Below, piece by piece: positions 15,593-25,802 of a DNA stretch of 33,278 nucleotides. The position numbers and the translations under genes were made by a program. Source of the stretch: an uncultured Clostridium sp. (GTDB lineage: Bacteria > Bacillota > Clostridia > TANB77 > CAG-508); contig CANOPF010000013.1 in the NCBI GenBank assembly GCA_947568535.1, positions 1 to 33,278 of the forward strand, given 5' to 3'. Position 1 is the first letter of the stretch. Each line of letters starts with the position of its first letter. The notes beneath the pieces were generated by a model. That model was not told the DNA's origin and ran no database searches. It was given only the letters and a program-made list of their open reading frames with translations.

Positions 15593-16904
15593 ATACCATT
15601 TTTTTTGCAATTTCTTTTGCTTCTAGTTTAACTTTCTTTTCTTCTCCTGTTTCCATATTTTTGAGGTTAACCATATGACTGTTTATTTCTTCTTCTCCTA
15701 TCACAATAACATAAGGAATCTTTAATTTATCTGCATATTTGAATTTCGCTTTTAATTTTTTCTGGTTTAAATACACTTCCGTTTTTATACCTAATTTTCT
15801 TAATTCTGTCGCTAATATAATGGATTGTTCTAAATCTTCTATCATTGGTATAATTAAGATTTGTGAAATTGATTTTTGTCCTTCTTGGATTAAATTTAAT
15901 TCATTCAACTTATAAAATAATCTTGTTAATCCAATAGATATCCCTACTCCTGGCAATTCTTTGTCTGTATAATATTCTGCTAAATTCTCATATCTTCCTC
16001 CTGAACATACACTTCCTAATTCTCTATAATCATTTAAAAAAGTTTCATACACTGTTCCCGTATAATAATCTAACCCTCTAGCTATAGTTAGTTCTACCTT
16101 AAAATTATCATCTGGTACGCCAAATAATCGAATATTTTTTACTACTTCTTTGAGTTCTTTTACTCCTTCAACATATACTTCGTTTTCAATACCTAAATTT
16201 TCTAATTTTTTAATTTTTTCATCTGATGTTCCATTAATGGCTATGAAATCCATGATTTTTTTAATTTCTTCTGGTTGAACATCTAATTTTTCTATTTCTT
16301 CTATGACTGCTTCTTTTCCTATTTTATCGATTTTATCAATAATTCTCAAAATCTGTACAGCCTTTTCTTTTTGTCCTAAACTTTCAAATAATCCATTTAA
16401 GATCTTACGATTATTAATACAAATGGTAAAGTAATTAAATCCTAATTCTTTAAATATTGTATAAATAATACTTGGTAATTCTGCATCATTAATAATGGCT
16501 AAATCTCCATCTCCGATAATATCAATATCACATTGATAAAATTCTCTAAATCTACCTTTTTGTGTTTTCTCCCCTCGATACACTTTACCTATTTGATATC
16601 TTCTAAAAGGAAAACTTAAATTACCATAATTTTTAGCTACATATTTAGAAAGAGGAACTGTTAAGTCAAATCTTAACGATAAATCGGTTTCTCCTTTAGT
16701 AAATCGATAAATTTGCTTTTCTGTTTCTCCTCCTGCTTTAGCCAGTAAAACCTCTGAGCGTTCAATAATTGGTGTATCTAATGGTAAAAACCCAAATTTT
16801 TGATAGGTATTTTCTATTTTTGTTTTCATTTGATTAAATAATATCTGTTCATTGGGTAATAATTCCATAAATCCTGTTAATGTTCGTGGTTCAGTTTTAT
16901 TCAT
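15591..16904 (-). CDS. hisS: histidyl-tRNA synthetase
   Basis: 437 residues. Charges tRNA-His in the cytoplasm. Seen: class II core with RFDLTVPLSKYVAK, motif 2 FRRYQIGKVYRGEKTQKGRFREFYQCDIDIIG (split over residues 100-135), the histidine loop GLDYYTGTVYETF, and the C-terminal anticodon-binding domain starting at ILIIPM. Length is normal. It follows the MBL gene by 17 bp and closes the recJ-relA-MBL-hisS series, an arrangement close to the recJ-relA-hisS order common in Firmicutes. Confidence 0.96.
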   Translation of the reverse strand: MNKTEPRTLTGFMELLPNEQILFNQMKTKIENTYQKFGFLPLDTPIIERSEVLLAKAGGETEKQIYRFTKGETDLSLRFDLTVPLSKYVAKNYGNLSFPFRRYQIGKVYRGEKTQKGRFREFYQCDIDIIGDGDLAIINDAELPSIIYTIFKELGFNYFTICINNRKILNGLFESLGQKEKAVQILRIIDKIDKIGKEAVIEEIEKLDVQPEEIKKIMDFIAINGTSDEKIKKLENLGIENEVYVEGVKELKEVVKNIRLFGVPDDNFKVELTIARGLDYYTGTVYETFLNDYRELGSVCSGGRYENLAEYYTDKELPGVGISIGLTRLFYKLNELNLIQEGQKSISQILIIPMIEDLEQSIILATELRKLGIKTEVYLNQKKLKAKFKYADKLKIPYVIVIGEEEINSHMVNLKNMETGEEKKVKLEAKEIAKKMV

Positions 16905-16921
16905 TTTCTTACTTCCTTCCT

Positions 16922-17569
16922 TTAAAATAATTTAGGCTTTAACTCCAAATAAATTGGCTTTTCATCTTTTAACATTGTCATCATACCATGACCTGGATAT
17001 ACAATTGTTTCATCTGGTAAAAGTATTATTTTCTCTTCTATTGATTTCATAATGGCTTCTATACTTGATGTAGGCAAATCGGTCCTTCCCCAAGTACCTC
17101 GGAAAATGGTATCTCCAGAAAATAAGCATTTCTCCTTTTCACAATAAAGACAACTACTGCCTTTTGTATGTCCTGGTGTATGAAAAACCTTAAATTCCAA
17201 ATTTCCTAAATGGATTAAATCTTTATCGTCAATTCGAGAATCAGCCTCTAATTCAATTTTTCCTAATCCTATATATGGTGTTAAATTAATTTCTGGATTA
17301 TTTAATCCCTCACTATCCGCTCTATGAATCAATACTTTTCCACCACAATGATTTTTCAAATGGGGTACTCCTAAGATATGATCTCCATGACAATGAGTTA
17401 AATAAATATATTTTAGTTTTCCCTCCATAATATGTATTAACTCTTGTATTTTATCCATATCTCCTGCTGGATCAATTACCATGGTTTCTTTCGATTGCTC
17501 ATCGACAATGATATAACAATTAGTTGGATCTCCAATCCAAGTATTAATCTTTAGTTCTTTTAATTTCAT
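16922..17569 (-). CDS. MBL-fold metallo-hydrolase (glyoxalase II-like)
   Basis: 215 residues. Seen: metal motif THCHGDHILG with His59, His61, Asp63 and His64, then HTPGHTKGSSCLY, FSGDTIFRGTWGRTDLP and YPGHGMMT, the full ligand set for a two-metal site. Known: small members between relA and hisS are annotated as hydroxyacylglutathione hydrolase-like (YqgX type). The true substrate is unknown, and glutathione is not expected in most clostridia. Its ATG overlaps the relA stop by 4 bp. Confidence 0.85.
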   Translation of the reverse strand: MKLKELKINTWIGDPTNCYIIVDEQSKETMVIDPAGDMDKIQELIHIMEGKLKYIYLTHCHGDHILGVPHLKNHCGGKVLIHRADSEGLNNPEINLTPYIGLGKIELEADSRIDDKDLIHLGNLEFKVFHTPGHTKGSSCLYCEKEKCLFSGDTIFRGTWGRTDLPTSSIEAIMKSIEEKIILLPDETIVYPGHGMMTMLKDEKPIYLELKPKLF

Positions 17570-19765
17570 TTTTTTCTCCTTACTTCATATACACTATCTA
17601 CTTTTCGAATTGCCTTTTGTGCTTTATTTAACTCCTCTAAATTTTCCACTTCTAAAGTAATATCCATAATAGCAATTTTCTCTTTGGTCGTTTTGGTATT
17701 AACACCAAAAATCTTTGCTTTAGTTGTTCCAATTTCTTTTAAAATATCCATCAATAAGCCTGTTCTATCATTAGAATAAATCTCGATATCTACTTGATAA
17801 GCAACTTGATTTTCATGATACCATTCCACATCAATCATTCGATTTTCTTCTGTCAATAAGTCCCCTATATTTACACAATCTTTTCTATGGACTGATACCC
17901 CTCTTCCTTTTGTAATATAACCTATTATTTCATCTCCTGGAAGCGGATTACAACATTTTGATAATTTGACTAAACAGTTATCAATTCCTTTTACAATTAT
18001 TCCTGAATGAGATGGCTTTGGATGTTTTTGTCTTGCTTTAGCTAGTTCTTCGATTTTCGCTTCAATATTTTCCTCTTCATGTTCTTTTCGATATTCTTGT
18101 AACATTCGAGCAATTACTTTTACTGATGAGTTTGCTCCAAACCCTACTGCTGCATACATTTCATCTACATTCTTGTATTTATACTTTTCTAACATAGGTT
18201 CAAGATATTCTGTTTTAAACAAGTTGGTATGCGAGAATCCAATTCTTTTTAATTCTTTCTCAATTAGTTCTTTCCCTTTTTCTATGTTCTCTGCTTTTTG
18301 TGCTTTTTTAAACCAACCTAAAATCTTATTTTTTGCACTTGTACTTTTAACAAATTTTAACCAATCTCTGCTTGGTCCTTTTGAATTTTCTGAAGTGAGA
18401 ATTTCAACAATATCTCCACTTTTTAATGGTGTTATGATGGGCATCATTTTACTATTGATTTTACATCCTGTCATATGATGACCTATCTCTGCATGAATGG
18501 TATAAGCAAAGTCAATTGGTGTTGCTCCTCTTGGTAAAACTTTGATCATTCCTTTAGGTGTAAATACATAAACTTCATCTTCAAATAATTCTGTTTTCAA
18601 TGTATGTAAAAACTCTTGTGGATCCTGCATTTCTTTTTGCCATTCTAATGTTTCTCTTAACCAGGCTAGTTTATCTTCTTCTACTTTAACTGATGTCTTT
18701 TTTCCAAAGTAATTGGCCTCTTTATATGCCCAATGTGCAGCAATACCAAATTCTGCAATGCGATGCATATCCCAAGTACGAATTTGTACTTCAAATGGTG
18801 TACCTTTGTCTCCCAATAATGTAGTATGTATGGATTGATACATATTTGGCTTTGGTACAGCTATATAATCTTTAAACCTTCCTGGCATTGGATTATACAT
18901 TTCATGTACTACTCCTAAAGCAGCATAACAATCTTTTATGGAATGAACTAATATACGTAAAGCAAACAAATCATAAATCTGATCTAAGGTTTTATTGTCT
19001 CTTTTCATCTTTCGGTAAATACTATATAAATGTTTTGCTCTTCCGTGTCACTTCTGCTTCTATTTTTTGCTTTTTTAATTGTATGCTTATATCTTCCATG
19101 ATTTTTTCAATAAATTTTAGTCTTTCTTCTCTCTTTCTATTTATGCCTTCTACTAATTCATGATATTCTTCTGGATATAAATACTTAAATCCCAAATCTT
19201 CCAATTCCCATTTGATGGAATATAATCCTAGACGATTAGCAAGAGGTGCATATAATTCCATGGTTTCCTTAGCATTAGCTATTTGTCTGTCTCTTTTTAA
19301 AAATTTTAAGGTTCTCATATTATGAAGTCTATCTGCTAATTTAATAAGAATAACTCTAATATCTTTTCCCATAGCTAGAAACATTTTTCGATAATCTTCT
19401 ACTTGTTGTTCTTCAATTGAAGCAAATTGTACAGAACCTAGTTTAGTAACTCCTTCTACCATCTCAGCAATTTCGCTTCCAAATTCTTGTCGAATATCAA
19501 CATCGGTTACCTCTGTGTCTTCTACTACATCATGTAAAAGAGCAGCACATATTGTACTATCATCTAATCCAATATCAGCTAATATATAAGCAACATTAAG
19601 AGGATGAATAATATATGGTTCTCCTGAACGCCTACATTGTTCTCCATGGTGACTATTAGCATAATGAAATGCCTTCATGATTAATTTTACATCTATTTTT
19701 CTAGCATGTTTTTTTCTTGTACTAATTACATCTTGTATGGTAATTTCTGCTTGTTCTTGTCCCAT
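17566..19765 (-). CDS. relA: bifunctional (p)ppGpp synthetase/hydrolase, interrupted by a +1 frameshift at CGG
   Basis: RSH stringent-response enzyme. Seen: N-terminal HD hydrolase domain (HHGEQCRRSGEPYIIHP, AALLHDVVEDT), then the synthetase (YDLFALRILV, GRFKDYIAVPKPNMYQSIHTT), TGS domain (VFTPKGMIKVLPRGATPIDFAY), a zinc-finger-like region with KCCNPLPGDEIIGY and a C-terminal ACT domain. The zero frame stops at codon 248 (TAG). Skipping the C at 19045 turns VTR-KSKTFI into VTGRAKHLYSIYRKMKRDN, the exact synthetase-entry consensus. The joined length is 732 residues, like B. subtilis RelA (734). The unshifted product would carry the hydrolase only. It lies 35 bp after recJ. Confidence 0.92.
19040..19048 (-). 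other. +1 frameshift site ACA-CGG-AAG in relA
   Basis: Minus strand, zero frame GTG ACA CGG AAG AGC AAA ... TAG. Without the C at 19045: GTG ACA GGA AGA GCA AAA CAT, giving V-T-G-R-A-K-H, the conserved TGRxKH motif at Gly241. Confidence 0.82.
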
Positions 19766-19800
19766 TTGTCCTCCTTTTTCTCTTTTCTATTTTACACTAT

Positions 19801-21501
19801 CTAATTCGATGATAAAGATTTCATCATATCTTTCATATTAATTTGTAAACTATCTATCCCATTAAAACTATTGATTTCTAAAACACCTACTACATCAATT
19901 TTATCGCCAATACGATATTCTTCTGCTAAATGACCTAAATTAAAACCAATACTATTAATCATGGTATTATTATCTTTTAATGTCAATTTCAGATGTTTTC
20001 CTTCTGATAAAGCTCTAATCGAATCAATTTTTAAATGTTTAAAAACAAAAACTGGCATTCTATTTCCTTCTCCAAAAGGTTCTAATTGTTTTAAACTTTC
20101 AACCATATCTTTATTGACATCTTTCAGATCAATTTTGCTATCAACTTGAAGAACTGGTATAATCTCATCAATATGTGCTTCTGCTGTAATTTTTTCAAAC
20201 TCCTCTCTAAATGAAAGGAAATTTTCCTTTTTTATTGTAATTCCTACTGCCATACTATGACCACCAAATTTTTCAATGGTATCTATACATTTCATGAGTG
20301 CTTCATGTAAATCAAAACCAGGAATACTTCTTCCTGACCCCTTTCCTATTCCATCTTCTTCAAAACTTAATAAAATACTTGGTTTAAAATACATTTCTGT
20401 GATTTTTGAAGACACAATACCAATAACACCATGATGCCAATTTTCTCCTCCTACAATAATAGCATTATTTTTTTCTAGATGCTCTTCTTCAATTTGTTTA
20501 ATGGCATTATCAAAAATACTTTTTTCTGTTTCTTGTCTAATTTGATTATGTTGATTTAATCTTTTGGTTAACTCTTCTACTTGATTAGTATTTTTAGACA
20601 ATAATAAGGCTAAAGCTTCTTCTGCTTTTCCCATTCTTCCACAGGCATTAATTCTAGGAGCAATACCAAAAGATATACTATTAGAATCAATTTTACTATA
20701 TCCTGACGATTGAATAATAGATCGTAACCCCATATTTCTCGTTTGACGAATTAGCCTTAATCCTAATTTGGCTATTACTCTATTTTCATCAATTAAAGGC
20801 ACAATGTCTGATATTGTTCCAACACATACAATATCCAAATATTTCAGATATTCTTCTTCTTTTAAGGATAATACTATCCCCATAGCTTGTATTAATTTAA
20901 ATACTACACCAACTCCTGCTAATTCACGAAAAGGATATTGACTATCCTTTCTTTTATTATCAATAATTGCTAACGCCTGTGGAAGTTCTTTTCCAGGTTC
21001 ATGATGATCGGTTACTATTGTTTCTATCCCTAGTGAATTAGCATAGTTAATTTCCTCTATTGCTGATATACCACAATCAACAGTAATCATAAGTTGACAT
21101 CCTTTTTGGGCAATCTTTTCAATTGCTTGTTGATTTAACCCATAACCTTCTTCTAATCGGTTAGGAATATAACTGTCTACTTCTAATCCTCGATCTTGTA
21201 AAAAACTTTTTAATACTGTTATACTTGTAATGCCATCTACATCATAATCTCCATATATTGTTACTTTTTCCTGTTTCTTAATGGCTTGAATCAGTCTTTC
21301 TACTGCCTTTTTCATGTCTGTCATTAAAAACGGATTATGAAAATCTTTTCTGGTAGGTTCTAAAAATAATCTGATTTGTTCTTCTTCAATAATATTTCTG
21401 TTAACTAAGATAGTAGCTAATAATGGATTGATTGGATATTTTTCTTGTATTGCTTTGATTTTATTTTCATCTACTTCATAGATTTTCCACTTTTTATTCA
21501 T
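19801..21501 (-). CDS. recJ: single-stranded-DNA-specific exonuclease RecJ
   Basis: 566 residues, full length for the shorter clostridial form. 5'-3' single-strand exonuclease of recombination and repair. Seen: DHH-family motifs TIYGDYDVDGITS near 80, TVDCGIS near 143, the DHH motif itself in VTDHHEPG near 165, then RINACGRMG and, in the DHHA1 domain, GENWHHGVIGIVSSKI and GKGSGRSIPGFDL...GGHSMAVG, ending in the OB-fold domain. First gene of the recJ-relA-MBL-hisS series. Confidence 0.95.
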   Translation of the reverse strand: MNKKWKIYEVDENKIKAIQEKYPINPLLATILVNRNIIEEEQIRLFLEPTRKDFHNPFLMTDMKKAVERLIQAIKKQEKVTIYGDYDVDGITSITVLKSFLQDRGLEVDSYIPNRLEEGYGLNQQAIEKIAQKGCQLMITVDCGISAIEEINYANSLGIETIVTDHHEPGKELPQALAIIDNKRKDSQYPFRELAGVGVVFKLIQAMGIVLSLKEEEYLKYLDIVCVGTISDIVPLIDENRVIAKLGLRLIRQTRNMGLRSIIQSSGYSKIDSNSISFGIAPRINACGRMGKAEEALALLLSKNTNQVEELTKRLNQHNQIRQETEKSIFDNAIKQIEEEHLEKNNAIIVGGENWHHGVIGIVSSKITEMYFKPSILLSFEEDGIGKGSGRSIPGFDLHEALMKCIDTIEKFGGHSMAVGITIKKENFLSFREEFEKITAEAHIDEIIPVLQVDSKIDLKDVNKDMVESLKQLEPFGEGNRMPVFVFKHLKIDSIRALSEGKHLKLTLKDNNTMINSIGFNLGHLAEEYRIGDKIDVVGVLEINSFNGIDSLQINMKDMMKSLSSN

Positions 21502-21699
21502 ATTCCTCTCCTAAATTATATTTTTCTCTTATTTTATACTATTTTGTAGTTTTTTTAAAGTGTTTTCATAAAATTTAAACAAAAAGTCCCTTTATGATAT
21601 TGACGACAAATTTGAAAACTTTGTCAAATTGACTTGAATTTCTTTTACAATTAGTATAAGATAGAAAAAGAAAGTATGAGATTACATAGGAGGAATAGC

Positions 21700-22473
21700 A
21701 TGCCAAGAAAAACAAAAGAAGCAAAAGAAATAGAGAACCAAAATCAAGCCCTAGAAAGTGAAAAAAAATCTACCATCAAAACGACCAAAAAAAACACCAA
21801 AACTACTACATCTATCAAAAAGAAATCTACCACAAAAGTATCTGCTAAAAAGAAAAAAACAACAGTAAAAAAAGTTACCTCTTCTCGACAAAAAATAGAA
21901 CTAGTAGAATATTATGATTTACCCTACCGTTACAACCAAACCATAGTAAAAGTTTTGGCACAAACTCCTACCGATTTATTTATTTATTGGGATATTTCAG
22001 ACAACGATAAGAAGAATTTTCAGAACTTATATGGAGAAGACTTTTTTGAAAGAACCAAACCCATTCTTATGATTTATAATGATACGTTAGGTTATCATTT
22101 TGAAATAGAAATTAATGACTTTGCTAACAGTTGGTATTTATCGGTAGCAGATAGTAAATGTGATTATCGTGTTGAACTTGGTCGACGACCTATTCAAAAA
22201 ACAGAAAAATTAACTATGGATTATATTTATGTTACTACTTCTAATGAAATTGAGTCTCCTAATGATAGAATTCTATTTGATCATCAATCCAAGTATATTT
22301 ACTTTAGCCATGTAAAAACTGGTGAACAAACCCAAAAAACAATTTCTTCTTTTCCATTTATCCGTAATATAGGAGAAAATGCTACGATTAATGATTTTTA
22401 TCAAGAGATTTATGGTAATGAGAATCTAGAAGAAACAGATAAACATAATCCTTCTTCCTCTCAATTTAAATAA
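21700..22473 (+). CDS. DUF4912 protein with lysine/threonine-rich N-terminus
   Basis: 257 residues from ATG 21700, chosen because AGGAGG stands 7 bases upstream; an ATG at 21676 has no such site. Seen: the first 65 residues are a low-complexity K/T/S-rich tail (histone-H1-like, disordered), then the DUF4912 domain with LPYRYNQTIVKVLAQTPTDLFIYWDIS near 72-98 and a beta-rich part with YRVELGRRP. Known: DUF4912 genes are often next to GH57 or other alpha-glucan enzymes, as here. The function is unknown; the basic tail may bind polyanions. Confidence 0.75.
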   Translation: MPRKTKEAKEIENQNQALESEKKSTIKTTKKNTKTTTSIKKKSTTKVSAKKKKTTVKKVTSSRQKIELVEYYDLPYRYNQTIVKVLAQTPTDLFIYWDISDNDKKNFQNLYGEDFFERTKPILMIYNDTLGYHFEIEINDFANSWYLSVADSKCDYRVELGRRPIQKTEKLTMDYIYVTTSNEIESPNDRILFDHQSKYIYFSHVKTGEQTQKTISSFPFIRNIGENATINDFYQEIYGNENLEETDKHNPSSSQFK

Positions 22474-22484
22474 AAAAGTATTTC

Positions 22485-22532
22485 GTGAGCTAATAGCCTT
22501 TTCATCATTCTTCGCCTTCTTTTTTAGCTCAC
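22485..22532 (+). other. hairpin between DUF4912 and branching-enzyme genes
   Basis: GTGAGCTAA (22485-22493) pairs with TTAGCTCAC (22524-22532) around a 30-base loop; CTTTTGTT follows. Could be an attenuator or mRNA structure; the loop is long and the tail weak. Confidence 0.3.
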
Positions 22533-22581
22533 CTTTTGTTGATAATAAAAATTTCCAAATCAAGAAAGGAATGAATATGAA

Positions 22582-24168
22582 ATGCAAGAAAAAAAAGGAT
22601 ATGTAAGTTTTGTTCTTCATGCCCACCTTCCCTTTATTCATCATCCAGAAAGTGATGACTATTTAGAAGAATCGTGGCTATATGAAGCAATTTCAGAAAC
22701 CTATCTTCCTCTATTAACTAATTTTCAAAAGTTAGTTGACGAAAAAATTAATTTTAGAATAACCATGTCTATGACACCTCCCTTACTCTCTATGCTAGAT
22801 AATAAATTGTTACAAAGAAAATATATCAAATATTTAACAAAACTAATAGAATTAGCCAAAAAAGAAATCCAAAGAACTTCACACAACCCAAGATTAAATC
22901 AACTTTCTCATTATTACTTTGAACGCTATACTAATGATTTACATCTATTTAAAGAAGTATATCATTGTAATTTAATTGAAGCTTTTAAACATTTTCAAGA
23001 TATTGGTGTATTAGAAATTATTACTTGTGGTGCTACCCATGGCTACTTTCCTATTTTATATGTTAATGAAAAAACAGTAAAAGCACAAATTGCCGTTGGC
23101 GTTCAAACCTATGAGAAATATTTTGGAAGAAAACCACGTGGTATTTGGCTCCCTGAATGCGGTTATATTCCTGAGGCAGATAAATATCTAAAAGAATTTG
23201 GTATTGAGTATGTTATTACAGAATCTCATGGTATTTTATACGCTAATCCAACACCTATTTATGGTACTTTTGCACCAATTGTTTCACCAGAAGGTGTAAT
23301 TGCCTTTGGGCGTGACAAAGAATCCTCTAGACAAGTATGGAGTTCAATTAATGGTTATCCAGGTGATTTCAATTACCGAGAGTTTTATCGTGATATTGGT
23401 TATGAAGCCGATTACGATTATATCAAACCTTATATTGCTCACAATGGTGTTCGTGTTCATACAGGAATCAAATATTATCGAATCACAGGAGACACTAATG
23501 ATAAAGATTATTATAATCCTCAATGGGCTAAAGATTCTGCTGAAAAACAAGCAGGGCACTTTTTAGATAGTCGAACTTCTCAAATTAATCATCTATCTCA
23601 ATATATGGAAATACCTCCTATTATTCTTTGTCCTTATGATGCTGAACTTTATGGTCACTGGTGGTACGAGGGACCCTACTGGCTATACATTTTATTCAAA
23701 AAAATTTATTATGACGATTGTAATTTTGAACTAATTACTCCATCAGAATATATTGATCAATATCCAAACATGCAAATTTCTTCCCCTTGTCGCTCTAGTT
23801 GGGGGGCAAATGGATATAGTGAAGTTTGGTTAAATCCAACCAATGATTACGCTCATAGACATTTACATGTGGCTGGAGATAGAATGTGTGAACTAGCCTG
23901 GCTTTATCCTAATGCAAAAGGATTAAAGAAAAAAGCGTTAAACCAATGTGCTCGAGAATTACTATTAGCACAAAGTAGTGACTGGTTATTTATTATCACT
24001 AATGGAACCATGGTAGACTATGCCAAAAAAAGGATAAAAGACCATATTGGTAGATTCACTAAATTGTATGAGCAAATCAAACAAAATCAAATTGATGAAG
24101 AATTTTTAAAAGACATAACGAAAAAAGATTGTGTCTTTCCTGATATCAATTATATGATTTATCAATAA
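22582..24168 (+). CDS. GH57 1,4-alpha-glucan branching enzyme
   Basis: 528 residues. Seen: the GH57 start GYVSFVLHAHLPFIHHPE, CGATHGYFPIL, the nucleophile Glu in GIWLPECGYIPEAD near residue 193, the acid Asp in LCPYDAELYGHWWYEGP near 352, and a C-terminal DUF1957-type helical domain with SWGANGYSEVWLNPTNDYAHRHL around 410-430. Known: this is the GH57 branching-enzyme family that makes alpha-1,6 branches in glycogen; catalytic residues are present. No glg genes are in the window. A ribosome site GAAAGGAATGA lies upstream. Confidence 0.9.
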   Translation: MQEKKGYVSFVLHAHLPFIHHPESDDYLEESWLYEAISETYLPLLTNFQKLVDEKINFRITMSMTPPLLSMLDNKLLQRKYIKYLTKLIELAKKEIQRTSHNPRLNQLSHYYFERYTNDLHLFKEVYHCNLIEAFKHFQDIGVLEIITCGATHGYFPILYVNEKTVKAQIAVGVQTYEKYFGRKPRGIWLPECGYIPEADKYLKEFGIEYVITESHGILYANPTPIYGTFAPIVSPEGVIAFGRDKESSRQVWSSINGYPGDFNYREFYRDIGYEADYDYIKPYIAHNGVRVHTGIKYYRITGDTNDKDYYNPQWAKDSAEKQAGHFLDSRTSQINHLSQYMEIPPIILCPYDAELYGHWWYEGPYWLYILFKKIYYDDCNFELITPSEYIDQYPNMQISSPCRSSWGANGYSEVWLNPTNDYAHRHLHVAGDRMCELAWLYPNAKGLKKKALNQCARELLLAQSSDWLFIITNGTMVDYAKKRIKDHIGRFTKLYEQIKQNQIDEEFLKDITKKDCVFPDINYMIYQ

Positions 24169-24203
24169 ATTGTCAAAAGGAACAACCTTTTGGCAATTTA
24201 TTT
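24169..24203 (+). terminator. terminator of the branching-enzyme gene
   Basis: ATTGTCAAAAGG (24169-24180), loop AACAA, CCTTTTGGCAAT (24186-24197), one G-U pair, then TTTATTTTATTT. Starts right after the stop codon. Confidence 0.85.
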
Positions 24204-24291
24204 TATTTCACCAATTCTTTCGACCTGCATACTATAATGTATAAGTTTTTAAATTTAGTAGATACTAATTTATGAGAAAGGGGATTTTTCT

Positions 24292-25149
24292 ATGAAATCA
24301 CTATGTATTAAGACAAATAATTCTGGTTTACTTAACTATCTACTAAATGAATTTAACCATATAGATTTACCTAATGTATATTTTTCAGAAAACGAGTTTA
24401 AGATGTATAAAAATATTATTATTCATTATTCTGGTCATGATGAACCTCTTTTTTTGTCTAAAATTTCTTCTATTTTATGTTTTCTTGTCATTGATGAATT
24501 AGAAGAAGATTTGTTAAAGCGTTTGCTTTTACAAAACTATTTTTATTTTGATGCTGTAGAAAGAAATAAAATTTTAACTATTTGTTTTGATCTTATGGCT
24601 GATGATTTTTCACAACTTTTTGATCAAAAATTTAAAATTTTATATGATATTTTTTATCGTTTCTTAACCAATCACAAATCTATTGTTTTGAATGGTTTTA
24701 TTAATTTTAGAATAAAAAATTATTTTTCCCTTTTAGATCATGTCTTAAATGAAGCTGTTAACCATTTTGTGATTGAAAAAGAATATTTGGAATTTATTTC
24801 TTTACTGAAATTATATATTAATTCTCAGTCTTCTAACTGTGAAATGGTACATCTTATTTTTTCTTCGTCTGAATCAGTTTTATTAGATGAGAATAAAAAT
24901 TTAGTTGCTGTTAATGATGATATTTTTAAAGCTAAATATTTGAGTGATATTACATTTTCTTGTAATGACTATATTTTAAATTCTTTATTAACTTTACTCC
25001 CTAAAAAAATTTATATTCATTTGGTTGATGATGATATAGATGAATTCATTCATACACTGCAATTAGTATTTGAAAATCGAGTTAATTTATGTACAGATTG
25101 CAACATTTGTGATTTGTATAAAAAAATTCCACATTCAGAACATTTATAA
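24292..25149 (+). CDS. ytxC: sporulation protein YtxC-like
   Basis: 285 residues. Seen: NVYFSENEFKMYKNIIIHY near the start, FDAVERNKIL, and the central IVLNGFINFRIKNYFSLLDHVLNEAVNHFVIEKEYLEFISLLKLYI (split over 145-190), which is the signature of YtxC; the final part holds CTDCNICDLY. Known: YtxC is a sporulation protein of unknown molecular role, conserved in endospore formers. An AAGGGG ribosome site precedes the ATG. Upstream at 24228-24238 is CATACTATAAT, which fits both a sporulation-type -10 (CATACTA) and a sigma-A -10. Confidence 0.8.
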   Translation: MKSLCIKTNNSGLLNYLLNEFNHIDLPNVYFSENEFKMYKNIIIHYSGHDEPLFLSKISSILCFLVIDELEEDLLKRLLLQNYFYFDAVERNKILTICFDLMADDFSQLFDQKFKILYDIFYRFLTNHKSIVLNGFINFRIKNYFSLLDHVLNEAVNHFVIEKEYLEFISLLKLYINSQSSNCEMVHLIFSSSESVLLDENKNLVAVNDDIFKAKYLSDITFSCNDYILNSLLTLLPKKIYIHLVDDDIDEFIHTLQLVFENRVNLCTDCNICDLYKKIPHSEHL

Positions 25150-25167
25150 TTCTGTATGTGGATTTTT
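25129..25167. terminator. bidirectional terminator between ytxC and the membrane-protein gene
   Basis: CCACATTCAGAA (25129-25140) pairs with TTCTGTATGTGG (25150-25161), one mismatch. ATTTTTT follows on plus, and AATTTTTTT on minus. The left arm lies inside the last ytxC codons. Confidence 0.85.
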
Positions 25168-25182
25168 TCTGATTACTTATTC

Positions 25183-25764
25183 TTAATTAAATGCACTAAT
25201 TGCTTCATTAAATCCTGGTAATAGAACATTTACTAATTCACTCTTTTCTGTTACTATTTGCCATTGACCATCTCTTTTCTCTAATGAAATTGATTGATTT
25301 GATGTTATTGTTTGTACTTCCTGATTTCTCAATTCTTCCATTAAATAATTGGTCATTTCCTCTTCCTGAACGTTCTGACCACTAAAGGCTAATTGAATTA
25401 CTTTTTGCATGTAATTTCCAATAATCACTTTGAAGTCTTTATTGGTAATCTCTATTTCAACTGTTGCTTTATCTCCTTCTTGCTTTGTACTTTGAATTTT
25501 CCATGTTAACTTTTCAAAAATTAATTGTTGTGCTTCTTGACTTAATTCTTCCTTACCAACTAGATCAGATAACATCTTTTGTTCATCATTTCCTGATGTA
25601 ATTGTTGTTAACATTCTCTCTACTGATTTTTCTGGAGAATCTGCCATCAAAGCTATAACGACTAATAGAATAGCTAAAATGACTACTATAGCAATAACGC
25701 CTCCTACCATAATCGTTTTTTGATTCATTATTTTTTTTGTTTGTTCTTTCTTTTTTTCTTCCAT
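25183..25764 (-). CDS. hypothetical single-pass membrane protein
   Basis: 193 residues. I do not recognise a named family. Seen: a lysine-rich cytoplasmic start, one strong membrane helix (TIMVGGVIAIVVILAILLVV, residues 18-37) and an outside domain of about 150 residues with SPEKSVERMLTTI, an alternating strand TVEIEITNKDFK and a final strand KRDGQWQIVTE. This resembles NTF2-like/DUF4878-type extracytoplasmic domains that follow one anchor helix. Its own promoter lies upstream. No link to the neighbouring gpr is evident. Confidence 0.7.
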   Translation of the reverse strand: MEEKKKEQTKKIMNQKTIMVGGVIAIVVILAILLVVIALMADSPEKSVERMLTTITSGNDEQKMLSDLVGKEELSQEAQQLIFEKLTWKIQSTKQEGDKATVEIEITNKDFKVIIGNYMQKVIQLAFSGQNVQEEEMTNYLMEELRNQEVQTITSNQSISLEKRDGQWQIVTEKSELVNVLLPGFNEAISAFN

Positions 25765-25802
25765 AATTAATTAAATCCCCCTCTTCTTCTTTTTCTCTGT
25801 TG

